Assembly: GCA_031277615.1 (NCBI GenBank)
Contig: JAITMC010000043.1
Span: 1-64,000, forward strand
Reading direction: 5' to 3'
DNA length: 64,000 nt
DNA from: Chryseobacterium sp.
GTDB taxonomy: Bacteria; Bacteroidota; Bacteroidia; Flavobacteriales; Weeksellaceae
This document shows, in pieces, positions 23,111 through 31,161 of the stretch. The position numbers were made by a program, and so were the translations under genes. How positions within the stretch are numbered: the first letter of the stretch is position 1; every line of letters starts with the position of its first letter. Below the pieces are notes generated by a model, which was given only the letters and a program-made list of their open reading frames with translations, was not told the DNA's origin and made no database searches.

Positions 23111-23821
23111 ATGAGTATTCACATCAGTGCAAAAAAAGGAGAAATTGCTAAAGTAGTATTGCAGCCGGGGGATCCGCTTCGCGCACAATATATTGCTGAA
23201 AACTATCTGGAAAATGCTAAACTGGTAAGCAAAACCAGAGGTATTTTTTATTACACCGGTCTTTATAAAGGTAAAGAAATCACTGTAGGAGCCAGCGGAA
23301 TGGGCTTCCCAAGCATCGGGATCTATTCATTTGAGCTCTTCACAGAATATGAGGTAGATACTATCATCCGAATCGGGACCTGCGGAGCTTATACTACAGA
23401 CCTTAAGCTTTTTGATATTTTAAATATCGAAAATGCAGCCAGCGAAAGTACCTACGCCAAATATGCCTGGGAAATTGAAGATGAGATCCTTTCTCACCAG
23501 GGAAATATCTTCGGAACAATTAATGAGACGGCAAAAGAACTTTCTCTGGACGCCAAAGCTATCAACGTACACAGCAGTGATATTTTCTACAGAAAAGATC
23601 CTAATGTTCCTGCTATCGCGACTAAATACAACTGTCCTGCAGTAGAAATGGAGGCTTTCGGGTTATTTGCCAATGCTCAGCATTTAGGAAAAAATGCAGC
23701 AACGATTCTTACGGTAACCGATATTATTCCTACTCACGAAAAAATTTCAGCTGACGAAAGGGAAAAAGCGTTGAAACCGATGATGGAACTTGCTTTGGAA
23801 TCAGCTTTGAAAAGTCTTTAA
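23111..23821 (+). CDS. deoD: Purine-nucleoside phosphorylase, DeoD type
   Basis: A 236-residue hexameric-type phosphorylase that splits purine nucleosides with phosphate. The N-terminus MSIHISAKKGEIAKVVLQPGDP is the DeoD signature, with the phosphate-binding GDP and R at residues 20-24. VEMEAFGLF near residue 178 binds the ribose, and TVTDII near residue 203 carries the catalytic Asp. Length is normal. The longer upstream frame is excluded because it contains the promoter box. A cytosolic nucleotide-salvage enzyme, probably monocistronic. Confidence 0.93.
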   Translation: MSIHISAKKGEIAKVVLQPGDPLRAQYIAENYLENAKLVSKTRGIFYYTGLYKGKEITVGASGMGFPSIGIYSFELFTEYEVDTIIRIGTCGAYTTDLKLFDILNIENAASESTYAKYAWEIEDEILSHQGNIFGTINETAKELSLDAKAINVHSSDIFYRKDPNVPAIATKYNCPAVEMEAFGLFANAQHLGKNAATILTVTDIIPTHEKISADEREKALKPMMELALESALKSL

Positions 23822-23899
23822 AACCAGAGTCGCCTACAAACGATCTGTCTTTGGTACAACCTAAAAAATTTAACACAAAGTTTAAATAACAATACTGTC

Positions 23900-23945
23900 G
23901 ATTTTAGGGAGCAAAGATTGGAATCAACTCCGTTGATTCGATGAA
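23900..23945. repeat. Fragment of the MITE-like palindrome
   Basis: GAATCAACTCCGTTGATTCGATGAAGC resembles the palindromic centre of the repeat at 4056-4320 and 37398-37764. Only this core is present. Confidence 0.4.
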
Positions 23946-23977
23946 GCTGACGTTCTATCGATGTGATATAAAAATCA

Positions 23978-24012
23978 AAAGAGCTTTACTGTATGGTAGA
24001 GCTCTTTTTTTA
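23978..24012 (+). terminator. Terminator shared by deoD and tatD
   Basis: AGAGCTTTAC pairs with GTAGAGCTC around TGTATG, with a T-run on the plus side and an A-run (T on minus) on the other, between two convergent genes. Confidence 0.7.
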
Positions 24013-24798
24013 TATTCTGAAAAAATTTCTGGCTGTTTCTGTGGTTTCGTCTGCCACTTCAGCGATGCTGATTTTTTTCCAGCGGGCAATGGTCTGTGCC
24101 ACATACGGCAGGTAAGAGGGTTCATTACGGCGGTTCTGCGTTCTGGACATATTTTTCGGAAGCATAAACGGAGCATCTGTTTCAATCATCATGCGGTCCA
24201 GAGGGACGTATCTGATCACTTCTTCCAAATGGCCGAATCTTTTTTCATCGCTAATGGCTCCGGTAAACCCTAAATAAAATCCTTTATCCAGATAAATTTT
24301 CGCTTCTTCCAGCGTTCCCGTAAAGCAGTGTACCACCCCTTCCGGAAGCCTGGAAAGATAATCATCCGTAATTTCATTGAACTTTTTAAAAGCCGATCTC
24401 TCATGCAGGAAAAGCGGTTTATTCACCTCAACAGCCAGTTCAAGCTGTGCCCTGTAACATTTTTCCTGAACAGGTCTTGGGGAAAAATCCCGGTCGAAAT
24501 CCAGTCCGCACTCTCCTACTGAAATGACGTGATCCAGATTCAATAATTTCCTGAGTTCATGAATGCTTTCAGTATTGAAAGATTTGGCATCATGGGGATG
24601 AATTCCTGCTGTGGAATATAAGATTTCCGGATAATCTGATGCGATTTCCGCGGATTCTTTACTTCCCCTTACGCTGGTTCCTGTAAGGATCATATGGTCT
24701 ACGCCGTTATCCAGAGCACGATTGATGATTTCGTCGTGTTCGTTATGGAATTGTTTGTTGGTTAGGTTGATACCTATGTCTATATAAGTGTTCATCAT
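24010..24798 (-). CDS. tatD: TatD-family metal-dependent hydrolase
   Basis: A 262-residue amidohydrolase-fold enzyme of the TatD DNase group. Metal-binding segments are DIGINLT near the start, TAGIHPHD, GECGLDFDRDFSP, a Cys-His motif VHCFTG, and IETDAPFM near the C-terminus. Family role: 3'-5' exonuclease on DNA and RNA, linked to DNA repair. Its terminator is shared with deoD. Two adjacent ATGs exist; the first is used. Confidence 0.9.
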   Translation of the reverse strand: MMNTYIDIGINLTNKQFHNEHDEIINRALDNGVDHMILTGTSVRGSKESAEIASDYPEILYSTAGIHPHDAKSFNTESIHELRKLLNLDHVISVGECGLDFDRDFSPRPVQEKCYRAQLELAVEVNKPLFLHERSAFKKFNEITDDYLSRLPEGVVHCFTGTLEEAKIYLDKGFYLGFTGAISDEKRFGHLEEVIRYVPLDRMMIETDAPFMLPKNMSRTQNRRNEPSYLPYVAQTIARWKKISIAEVADETTETARNFFRI

Positions 24799-24811
24799 AT
24801 TTTTGTTATTT

Positions 24812-24999
24812 TTTTTAATGAGTTCATTAATTAAAAGAACTCATTCTATATTTTGTTTGTTTTTTAATTTCTACTGCATTGAAAAAAGGTGAAAATTTTC
24901 AATACTTAATTTTTTTAATCTGCCTAATTTGCAAAATCTGCGAGCACAAAGATCCGTGTGATCTGAGAAATCTGTGGAAAATTATTTTTCATTTTATTT
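24812..24999. repeat. 190-bp direct repeat, copy 1
   Basis: Repeated with few changes at 25252-25441. It includes AGAACTCATTCTA, GAAAAAAGGTGAAAATTTTC and GATCTGAGAAATCTGTGG. No gene is seen in either copy. Confidence 0.75.
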
Positions 25000-25251
25000 A
25001 CCATTAACCGTTTAATAAAAATGGGATTATTGTTAGATTTTTATTAATTTCTTTTGTCTTGAAACAAAAGAAACAAAAGTTCAAGACCTGGAATTCTTCG
25101 CTAAAAATGAATCCTGTTCTCTAAAAATTCTAAAACTTGCGCGCGTTCATTATTGCTGCTTCGCCGGAGAAGTTGTCTCGCGCTTCGGACAGTAGAATTT
25201 TTTTAACGTTCACAGGAGTCATTTTTTTAACGCTCAGACTTCCTATGTCGT
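25000..25251. other. Non-coding segment between the direct repeats
   Basis: About 250 bases without a credible ORF. It contains CTTTTGTCTTGAAACAAAAG and similar short intergenic repeat motifs. Confidence 0.4.
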
Positions 25252-25441
25252 TTTTTTAATGGGGTCATTTAATTAAAAGAACTCATTCTAAGTTTTTTGT
25301 TTGTTTTTAATTTCTACTGCACTGAAAAAAGGTGAAAATTTTCAATACTTAATTTTTTTAATCTGCCTAATTTGCGAAATCTTTGAGCACAAAAATCCGT
25401 GTGATCTGAGAAATCTGTGGGAAATTATTTTTCATTTTTTT
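25252..25441. repeat. 190-bp direct repeat, copy 2
   Basis: Second copy of the repeat starting at 24812; it ends just before the tRNA-like gene at 25464. Confidence 0.75.
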
Positions 25442-25463
25442 AATTTCGTCATTTTATAAAAAG

Positions 25464-25534
25464 ACCAAACAGACAGGGTTTGAACCTGTAAACCTCCTTG
25501 TTGGGATCGTTTTTCCACTTAAACTACTGTTTGG
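25464..25534 (-). tRNA. tRNA-like with 8-bp acceptor and no clear anticodon stem
   Basis: Acceptor strands CCAAACAG and CTGTTTGG pair over 8 bases and can extend outward to about 11. D stem GTTT/AAAC encloses a GTGG loop, T arm ACAGG/CCTGT with loop TTCAAAC. Between D and T arms are only 19 bases (normally 22-23), and no 4- or 5-bp anticodon stem with U33 can be drawn. It is the last element of the 31150-25464 operon. Confidence 0.6.
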
Positions 25535-25548
25535 CCTGTCTTTTTTTA

Positions 25549-27465
25549 TTATGCTTCTGCTTCCAGAAGGTTGAAATATTCTTCGGCAGTTAACGGCCTT
25601 ATATTGCCTTCCGGTACAATTTCTTTTTCCAGCTCACAAATTAAGACATCTCCCTGTCTCTTCAGGCATCGGATATGAGGAATGATGTTTTCATGAATCC
25701 TGAAGGTAGACGCAATTGCTGTTAATGCATCATTTTTATACTGAGATTCTATCCACAGCCAATGTTCTTCTGAAGTAGACGGGCACCAGCATTTCACAGC
25801 ATATGACTGCCGCTCCCTTCCCCACATAGACAGTCTGAATTTTTCATTTTCCACTTCATAGACTTCATAATGGTTGGTTCTGCGTACCCGTTTTTTGTTT
25901 CCGTTTTCATCATATTCAAAGTAGTTGACCAGAATTTCATCCTGAGCCACTTTCCTGGCATCAAGTTTTTTCATTAAGGTTCCTACTCCGAGATAGCTGA
26001 AACAGAAAAGTCTGAAATCCCGGTCGTAATGGGTAAAAAATTCTTCATACCTGATGGGTTCTACTTTATCCCATAACCGTTTAATTGTATTTAAGACCTT
26101 TATAAAATTGGGTGAACTGTAATTACTCCATTCCCTTTCATATTCACGGGTGACAAAGTTCTGAAAGCTTTTGTGCCTTAATTTTAAAATAGAAACCAGC
26201 TTGGTAAGCGGATGTTTAAACGGATAATACATTACCCCGGAATGCAGTCTTGCAATATAACAGTGATCCTTTGAAACAAAAAAGTTTTCCTTTATTTTGA
26301 AATAGATTTCTTCAGCGAGGTCTTCAAAGTCATCATTTTCATCATACAGATATTGGCCTATCTTTTTTAAGGACGGTAATTTTGAGTTTTTCTGCTTTTC
26401 ATTCACCAGAGATCCAATGTATTCCAATGATTTAAAGTTAAAATTTTCATTAGAGTTTACATAGCCATTGATCTTTTTCAGATGATTGAATTCTACATAT
26501 TTACCCATCAGCAGATCACCGGCTTCCACTATGTTTTCTGCCAGGATCTGGTGAGTATTGAAGCCTCCTTTTACCTTCTGCAATGCTGCCATATAACAGG
26601 TTTCATATCCGTAATTCTGAAGGTCTCCGTTGATTTCTTTCAGAACCGGAAATTGGGCTCCGGCATACTGCCTGATAAAAATACTTCCTGATTTTTCCAG
26701 CATGGGAAATGCTACATAGGAATTGTTTATCATTTCAATATTTCCGGTTATTTCCTCAAGTCCGGGAAAAGAAATTCGGGTCTGGTCTATCTTCATATTT
26801 CCGGTCATCTTTTTCAAAACCGGAAAATCATGGCTGAACGCGGTTTCTGTTTTATCCCGACATTCAATCTTAAGTCTGCCGTGAACGTATTCAAGATTGG
26901 GAAAGGCAACGTTTTTACTGTATATATTTATTCTGCCCCGGATCTCCCGATGGCTGAAAACAATATTACCGGCCAAAACATCAATATTAAAATTTCCGTC
27001 TTTCGGCAGAGCATCGGCCTGGTACTGATGGCTGATCTCAATTATTTTCCTTCTGTCCTTCAGGTTCCGGCTTCCTGAATATACTTCAGCATTTTTCACT
27101 TCAGTGCTTCCGCCGATCTTGATCGGATTTTTAAATCTGAAATCAACAATACATTTGAAATTTCCTTGTACTTTTTCCAGTCTGTCCAATTTTGCAGAAT
27201 AGTGCATTGCCAGATGTCCTTCTACGGTTCTGAGCTTCGGAAGTACACAGTTTATGGCATCCACAGAGAGATTTCCCCGGATATTGATCAGTTCAGGGAA
27301 GCTGCATCCTTCGCCTCTCACCAAAAGATTACCGTTTATTTCCCTGAAATCAAAGGTCATATTTTTAGCGTAGATCTCTATGGATGTATATTCATCAAAG
27401 CAGAGCCCTTCAAGGTCTTCGACTGAGAATATTTTACATCTTTTTATGGGGTCAGTCGTATGCAT
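25549..27465 (-). CDS. Solenoid-repeat protein with unknown C-terminal domain
   Basis: A 638-residue protein. Residues ~35-400 are ~20-residue repeats of the form 'FP-L--I-GNL-I', for example SFPELINIRGNLSV and FPGLEEITGNIEM, indicating a right-handed beta-solenoid or LRR-like fold. A different alpha/beta C-terminal domain (~430-638) ends with HWLWIESQYKNDALTAIAS and KRQGDVLICELEKE. No enzymatic motif recognised. It overlaps the preceding gene by 14 bases and is followed 14 bases later by a tRNA-like gene. Inference: a binding scaffold, perhaps for the odd tRNAs. Confidence 0.65.
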   Translation of the reverse strand: MHTTDPIKRCKIFSVEDLEGLCFDEYTSIEIYAKNMTFDFREINGNLLVRGEGCSFPELINIRGNLSVDAINCVLPKLRTVEGHLAMHYSAKLDRLEKVQGNFKCIVDFRFKNPIKIGGSTEVKNAEVYSGSRNLKDRRKIIEISHQYQADALPKDGNFNIDVLAGNIVFSHREIRGRINIYSKNVAFPNLEYVHGRLKIECRDKTETAFSHDFPVLKKMTGNMKIDQTRISFPGLEEITGNIEMINNSYVAFPMLEKSGSIFIRQYAGAQFPVLKEINGDLQNYGYETCYMAALQKVKGGFNTHQILAENIVEAGDLLMGKYVEFNHLKKINGYVNSNENFNFKSLEYIGSLVNEKQKNSKLPSLKKIGQYLYDENDDFEDLAEEIYFKIKENFFVSKDHCYIARLHSGVMYYPFKHPLTKLVSILKLRHKSFQNFVTREYEREWSNYSSPNFIKVLNTIKRLWDKVEPIRYEEFFTHYDRDFRLFCFSYLGVGTLMKKLDARKVAQDEILVNYFEYDENGNKKRVRRTNHYEVYEVENEKFRLSMWGRERQSYAVKCWCPSTSEEHWLWIESQYKNDALTAIASTFRIHENIIPHIRCLKRQGDVLICELEKEIVPEGNIRPLTAEEYFNLLEAEA

Positions 27466-27922
27466 TTTCGTTTACCTGTGTTATAGGGTTATATTCCTGC
27501 TGGATGTATTTTACAAAGTATTGACTTTCTACCCGAAGCATTTTATGTTCTTTGTGGGTAATAAAAGCATCATCCTGGATAAAAAATGTTTCCGTACTCC
27601 CGTTACGGTCGATGACTTTATAAGATGATGTTTTCATCATATGCTGGTTGCTTGTTTTTTCAAGGCAGTAGTCTTTGTAATCCCGGGTATGTTCACTCAA
27701 GCTTTTAATTTTTTCCTTCCTTACTGGCTTTATCTTACTATTAACCTTTATAGCCGGGTTTTCATCAGCAAGAGCTGTTTGTTCAGGAAACACAGTTTTC
27801 TCAGGAATGAAATTCTTCTGAGGTTTTACAGTTTTCCGTTCTGATTGATCTCCTCTGCTTATCGGAGCCGGGATATAAATTTCATCGATGATTCTGAAAA
27901 AAATGAGTAGTTTTTTTAACAT
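27452..27922 (-). CDS. Hypothetical basic protein between tRNA-like genes and solenoid gene
   Basis: A 156-residue lysine-rich protein (pI expected high) with no recognised domain. The N-terminus MLKKLLIFFRIIDE is hydrophobic but short, and a low-complexity basic segment follows. It starts 20 bases after the last tRNA-like gene of the second cluster and overlaps the solenoid gene, so it is part of the same transcript. A basic, partly disordered protein beside tRNA-like genes suggests RNA binding (inference). Confidence 0.5.
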   Translation of the reverse strand: MLKKLLIFFRIIDEIYIPAPISRGDQSERKTVKPQKNFIPEKTVFPEQTALADENPAIKVNSKIKPVRKEKIKSLSEHTRDYKDYCLEKTSNQHMMKTSSYKVIDRNGSTETFFIQDDAFITHKEHKMLRVESQYFVKYIQQEYNPITQVNENAYD

Positions 27923-27941
27923 GGCATTATTTTTTTTTTAA

Positions 27942-28019
27942 AGTAAAAGAAAACCGGGCTCGAACCGATAATGTACTCTCTGAGAATAGGTTTTTCCTGA
28001 TTAAACTATTTCTTTTACT
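27942..28019 (-). tRNA. tRNA-like, long acceptor helix, anticodon CAG
   Basis: The ends AGTAAAAGAAA and TTTCTTTTACT pair over 11 bases, D stem GTTT/AAAC, T arm ATCGG/CCGGT with loop TTCGAGC. The anticodon arm fits a 4-bp stem TATT/AGTA with a 7-base loop CTCAGAG (U33, anticodon CAG, Leu) and 4 variable bases. Same 4-bp anticodon-stem layout as the gene at 28267. Confidence 0.6.
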
Positions 28020-28029
28020 GTTTTTATTG

Positions 28030-28102
28030 GGGAGATAAACGGGATTTGAACCCGTATCGATTCGGGGTAGGAATATGTTTTTCCAGTTAAACTATTATCT
28101 CC
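28030..28102 (-). tRNA. tRNA-like, 8-bp acceptor, anticodon ACC
   Basis: GGAGATAA pairs with TTATCTCC over 8 bases, D stem GTTT/AAAC with loop AACTGGAA, anticodon stem ATTC/GAAT (fifth pair mismatched) with loop CTACCCC (ACC, Gly), three variable bases, T arm ACGGG/CCCGT. An unmodified A34 for a Gly tRNA would be unusual. Confidence 0.65.
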
Positions 28103-28111
28103 GGGATTAAA

Positions 28112-28186
28112 GGGAGTACAGCAGGATTTGAACCTACAACCTCGTCCATGCTCCAGACGTATTCTTCTTGTTGAACTATGTACTCC
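28112..28186 (-). tRNA. tRNA-like, 8-bp acceptor, unusual anticodon loop
   Basis: GGAGTACA pairs with TGTACTCC over 8 bases, D stem GTTC/GAAT, anticodon stem CGTCT/GGACG with loop GGAGCAT (would be AGC, but position 33 is G, not U), normal 5-base variable loop, T arm GTAGG/CCTGC. Confidence 0.65.
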
Positions 28187-28188
28187 TG

Positions 28189-28260
28189 TGAAACGTGCGG
28201 GATTCGAACCCACAACCTCCGGCGAGGAAAGCCGGCGTTCTTCCATTGAACTAACGTTTC
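28189..28260 (-). tRNA. tRNA-Gly (UCC)
   Basis: Acceptor GAAACGT/ACGTTTC (7 bp), D stem GTTC/GAAC, anticodon stem CCGGC/GCCGG with loop TTTCCTC (anticodon TCC), T arm GTGGG/CCCGC. The only fully canonical tRNA in this cluster. Confidence 0.9.
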
Positions 28261-28266
28261 GTTTTT

Positions 28267-28339
28267 GGGAGATAAGCAGGATTTGAACCTGCAACTCATC
28301 TTAGCAAAATGTGTTTTTCCATTTATTACTATTATCTCC
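28267..28339 (-). tRNA. tRNA-like, 8-bp acceptor, 4-bp anticodon stem, anticodon GCU
   Basis: GGAGATAA/TTATCTCC over 8 bases (same as the gene at 28030), weak D stem, T arm GCAGG/CCTGC. Anticodon stem CATT/GATG with a 7-base loop TTGCTAA (U33, anticodon GCT, Ser) and a short variable region where tRNA-Ser normally has a long one. Confidence 0.6.
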
Positions 28340-28348
28340 GTCTGGCTT

Positions 28349-29713
28349 TTACCAGGTATGAATTTTATAATTTTTCAGCAGAACTCCACTGAAATAATTT
28401 CCATGGATTCCTTCTGCTACCGGATGCAGGATTCTTGCGGCCCCGTCTACGGAATCCAGCGGCGGAATATATCCCTGTTCAAACTGTTTTTTTCTTAAAC
28501 TTTCCTTTGCTCCTGTAGAAATCCATCCTACATCCACTGCACTCATGTAGATCTGATCTTTTTCAAATTCTCTTGCAGAAGTGAGGGTCATCATATTCAA
28601 AGCTGCTTTGGTCATATTGGTATGCGGATGAAAAACCGTTTTATTTTCGTAGCTGAAAATTCCTTCCGATGAGGTGACATTAATGATGAACTTTTCCTTA
28701 AATAAAGAGTTTTTCATTAAAGGTTTCAGTTCCTTGATCAGAAAATACGGTGCAATATGATTAATCAGGTTCACTTCCACCAATTCATACATAGAAACTT
28801 CTTCCAGCGTTGAATTCCAGCTTGTTTTTTCACGGTGATCCACCGGCTGCCCGAATCGGGTAAGGGCAATCTGTGTTTCCTCATTCTGCGCATATTCCAG
28901 GCTGGCAATCTCTTTTGAAATTTCCGTACGATTCGGGATTAAATTAGGAATATTCTGAAACTCCAGCGCTTTTTCTTTTTCTCTTTTGAGAATCGGAAGA
29001 TAGTATTCATCGGGATATTTGATGGTCTGGGCTGCATTATTGATCAGGATATCCAATGTATCAAAACTGGCTTTGTAAAAATCTACGAACTCCTGAATAG
29101 CTTTTAAATTTCTAAGGTCCAAACCGTATACCCAAAGTCTGTCTTTCCATTCCTCATAATCTGCTTCCTGCTGCAAAGTTTCCAATGCCAGAGTGGGGAA
29201 ACGGGTTGTCAAAACCAAATTGGCCCCATTTCTCAACAGTTTCAATGCGGTGGCAAAGCCTACTTTTACCCTTCCTCCGGTAAGGATTACATTTCTTCCG
29301 GTAAGATCAGCTGTCTGAAAACGTTTTTCATAGTTTTCTCCGGCACATTTCGGACAAAGCCTGGTGTAGAAAGAGTGGGCATACTGATAACTCTGGTTAC
29401 AGCAGTAGCAGTTTTTGGGAATCTGAAGTCTGGTAAACTTTGTTTCATCTTTCTCATCATCATAAAAATCAGTAACCCCTACCAATGCTTTTTTCATGAG
29501 TACTGCATCAGAACTGATGTGCAGGTCATGGGTTTTCATCCGGGAATAGCTTTCCTGGCGGTTTTGTTTTTTAGCGTTTTTATGAATTTTCGTGATCAGT
29601 CCTGAAAACGTTTTGTTATCCGGATTGAGGAATGGCTCATCCTTCAGGGCATTGAGCACCTTGAGACATGTTTCCCATTCATTGATTGAAAATTTTGGTT
29701 CCGAAAGTTCCAT
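28349..29713 (-). CDS. Zinc-ribbon SDR-family oxidoreductase
   Basis: A 454-residue protein. Residues ~1-95 are helical. A zinc ribbon follows (CYCCNQSYQYAHSFYTRLCPKC, two CxxC pairs near residues 100-120), then a short-chain dehydrogenase/reductase Rossmann domain with ILTGGRVKVG (cofactor loop), INNAAQ near residue 225, and a late YENKTVFHPHTNMTKAALN carrying the catalytic-type Tyr and Lys. The zinc-ribbon fusion is unusual for an SDR and suggests RNA or protein binding. It ends 10 bases before the tRNA-like cluster, on the same strand. Confidence 0.75.
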   Translation of the reverse strand: MELSEPKFSINEWETCLKVLNALKDEPFLNPDNKTFSGLITKIHKNAKKQNRQESYSRMKTHDLHISSDAVLMKKALVGVTDFYDDEKDETKFTRLQIPKNCYCCNQSYQYAHSFYTRLCPKCAGENYEKRFQTADLTGRNVILTGGRVKVGFATALKLLRNGANLVLTTRFPTLALETLQQEADYEEWKDRLWVYGLDLRNLKAIQEFVDFYKASFDTLDILINNAAQTIKYPDEYYLPILKREKEKALEFQNIPNLIPNRTEISKEIASLEYAQNEETQIALTRFGQPVDHREKTSWNSTLEEVSMYELVEVNLINHIAPYFLIKELKPLMKNSLFKEKFIINVTSSEGIFSYENKTVFHPHTNMTKAALNMMTLTSAREFEKDQIYMSAVDVGWISTGAKESLRKKQFEQGYIPPLDSVDGAARILHPVAEGIHGNYFSGVLLKNYKIHTW

Positions 29714-29783
29714 AGCTTCAGTTTATATCTGCAAAATTATTTCCTTAATACGCAATCTTTTTACGCAGCACAAAAAATAGTAT

Positions 29784-30434
29784 TTATTCATTGATAAACG
29801 GTTCCAGAAAACCAATCAGCTGTTTTCCGCCATGGCTCCACCGGATACCGTGTCCCTGTTTTTCCCTGACTTCAAATACCAATTCATGTTTGTAATGGAA
29901 GAAAACATTCCACCAGGTTCTGGTATCGAGAATATCCGTGATCTTTTCCATTACTTTTTCCTGTTTCTGAAGGTTGTTTCCTTTGATCTCGCCCCAGAAT
30001 TCATCTTCCATTCTTCCGACATGCTTTTCCCAGGCTCTCTGCGCAATTGTTATTTCACTGTTGAAAGGTTCGCGGCAGGCTCCGATGAGCATTTCTTTAA
30101 GCGGAGGCACTGCATTTTCATTGCGGATGCTTGCGGAAGTCAGACGCTGGCCCAGGATATTCAGCCAGTGTTCAAACGGCATTTCTTCAAGTTGTGTCGC
30201 TTTAACCTCATCAGAAGTGTCGGTTTGAAGTATGTTTATAAACAGATCAAAGCTGTCTTTTCTGCTTATCTTAATTTCTTCATTAAAAAAAGGTAATTCC
30301 CAGTCTGATATTTTTTCCTGAAAGCTCAGGATATTATTTTCCAGGCTGTTTATATGTTCTTCAGCCAGGATTGATCCGTATTTCTGTTTCCACGAATCTG
30401 AGAATAGCGGAATATAAAGTTCAAACAGTTTCAT
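29784..30434 (-). CDS. Hypothetical protein of the DUF434 operon
   Basis: A 216-residue, mostly helical acidic protein, rich in Trp (for example EKISDWELPFF and DTRTWWNVFFHYKHE). No family recognised and no membrane segment. It overlaps the DUF434 gene by 4 bases (ATGA-type coupling) and precedes the SDR gene by 70 bases, so it is part of the operon. Role unknown; its conservation with DUF434 could be tested. Confidence 0.55.
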   Translation of the reverse strand: MKLFELYIPLFSDSWKQKYGSILAEEHINSLENNILSFQEKISDWELPFFNEEIKISRKDSFDLFINILQTDTSDEVKATQLEEMPFEHWLNILGQRLTSASIRNENAVPPLKEMLIGACREPFNSEITIAQRAWEKHVGRMEDEFWGEIKGNNLQKQEKVMEKITDILDTRTWWNVFFHYKHELVFEVREKQGHGIRWSHGGKQLIGFLEPFINE

Positions 30435-31150
30435 CGATCATCCAGTTTTACCACGTTCGTATCCAGTTTTTCTTCTGTAATAAGGTAACCGATCAGGTTG
30501 AACCATGCTTTACAGTGGTCCAGAATCCATGCATCAGAGGAAACAGAAATCTCAGCATTATCCACCAGAAACTGATCAGGATTAAATTGCAGATCAGCTT
30601 CCCAGTTCATTTTATTTTCAACAGCAAAATCCAGAACCATCTGTTTGATCCTTCCGCTGTTGGAAACGGGTTTATCAAAAATCCAGATCAGTTTCCGGAC
30701 TTCTGCTTTCCGGAAGAATCCAGCAATAAGTTCCAGGGCTTTCTGAGTCTGACTGACTCTTTTATAGGTACCATGAACTCCTGAAAGATCGCGGAAACAA
30801 CCGTCTGTTCCTTCAAAAAGATAAGCTCCGGAGAGTAAACTTTCCAGCAGGATTACCACATTAAAGCCATCCAGATAAACTATTTTATCTTTAAGTTCTG
30901 CTTCCTGAAGCTGTTTCAGTTTTCTGTTCCTGATCTGTTCTTCTGATGCGGAAGCACCCCGGAATGCCTGAATCTGCCGGGTTTTAAGCCGGTAACGGTT
31001 GCCTGCCAATTCGGAAGATGCTTTTTCAGCATAGCCTCTGCTTAACAAGTACTGCATGTCCTGAACCGCCATTCTCAGTTTACCGATCTGTTTCTCTGAT
31101 CCGAACATGGCATCATCGCCTGTATTTTTTCCACGGTTTCTGTTGTTCAT
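30431..31150 (-). CDS. DUF434 protein, PIN-like
   Basis: A 239-residue DUF434 protein. The core strand reads KIVYLDGFNVVILLE (near residue 95) and a later strand is KLIWIFDKPVSNSG (near residue 165), followed by SVSSDAWILD, giving acidic residues in the pattern of PIN/NYN-type nucleases. Family function is unproven; a metal-dependent RNase acting on tRNA or repair intermediates is a reasonable inference. It heads the operon with the second tRNA cluster. The TAnnTTTG box at 31154 almost abuts this ATG; the next in-frame ATG at 31108 may be the true start. Confidence 0.75.
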   Translation of the reverse strand: MNNRNRGKNTGDDAMFGSEKQIGKLRMAVQDMQYLLSRGYAEKASSELAGNRYRLKTRQIQAFRGASASEEQIRNRKLKQLQEAELKDKIVYLDGFNVVILLESLLSGAYLFEGTDGCFRDLSGVHGTYKRVSQTQKALELIAGFFRKAEVRKLIWIFDKPVSNSGRIKQMVLDFAVENKMNWEADLQFNPDQFLVDNAEISVSSDAWILDHCKAWFNLIGYLITEEKLDTNVVKLDDR

Positions 31151-31153
31151 GTT

Positions 31154-31161
31154 CAAAAATA
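31154..31161 (-). promoter_or_regulatory. TAnnTTTG promoter box of the DUF434/tRNA operon
   Basis: TATTTTTG on the minus strand, just upstream of the first gene. The rest of 31162-31527 is AT-rich and shows no gene. Confidence 0.5.

Noticed and set aside
28001-28299. Overlapping minus-strand frames in the tRNA-like cluster
   Set aside because: They translate tRNA sequences (VGSNPA-type words are read-throughs of T arms), a well-known artefact.
27942-28339. Selenocysteine tRNA
   Set aside because: The 8-bp acceptors recall tRNA-Sec, but none has a UCA anticodon or long variable arm and no sel genes are present.
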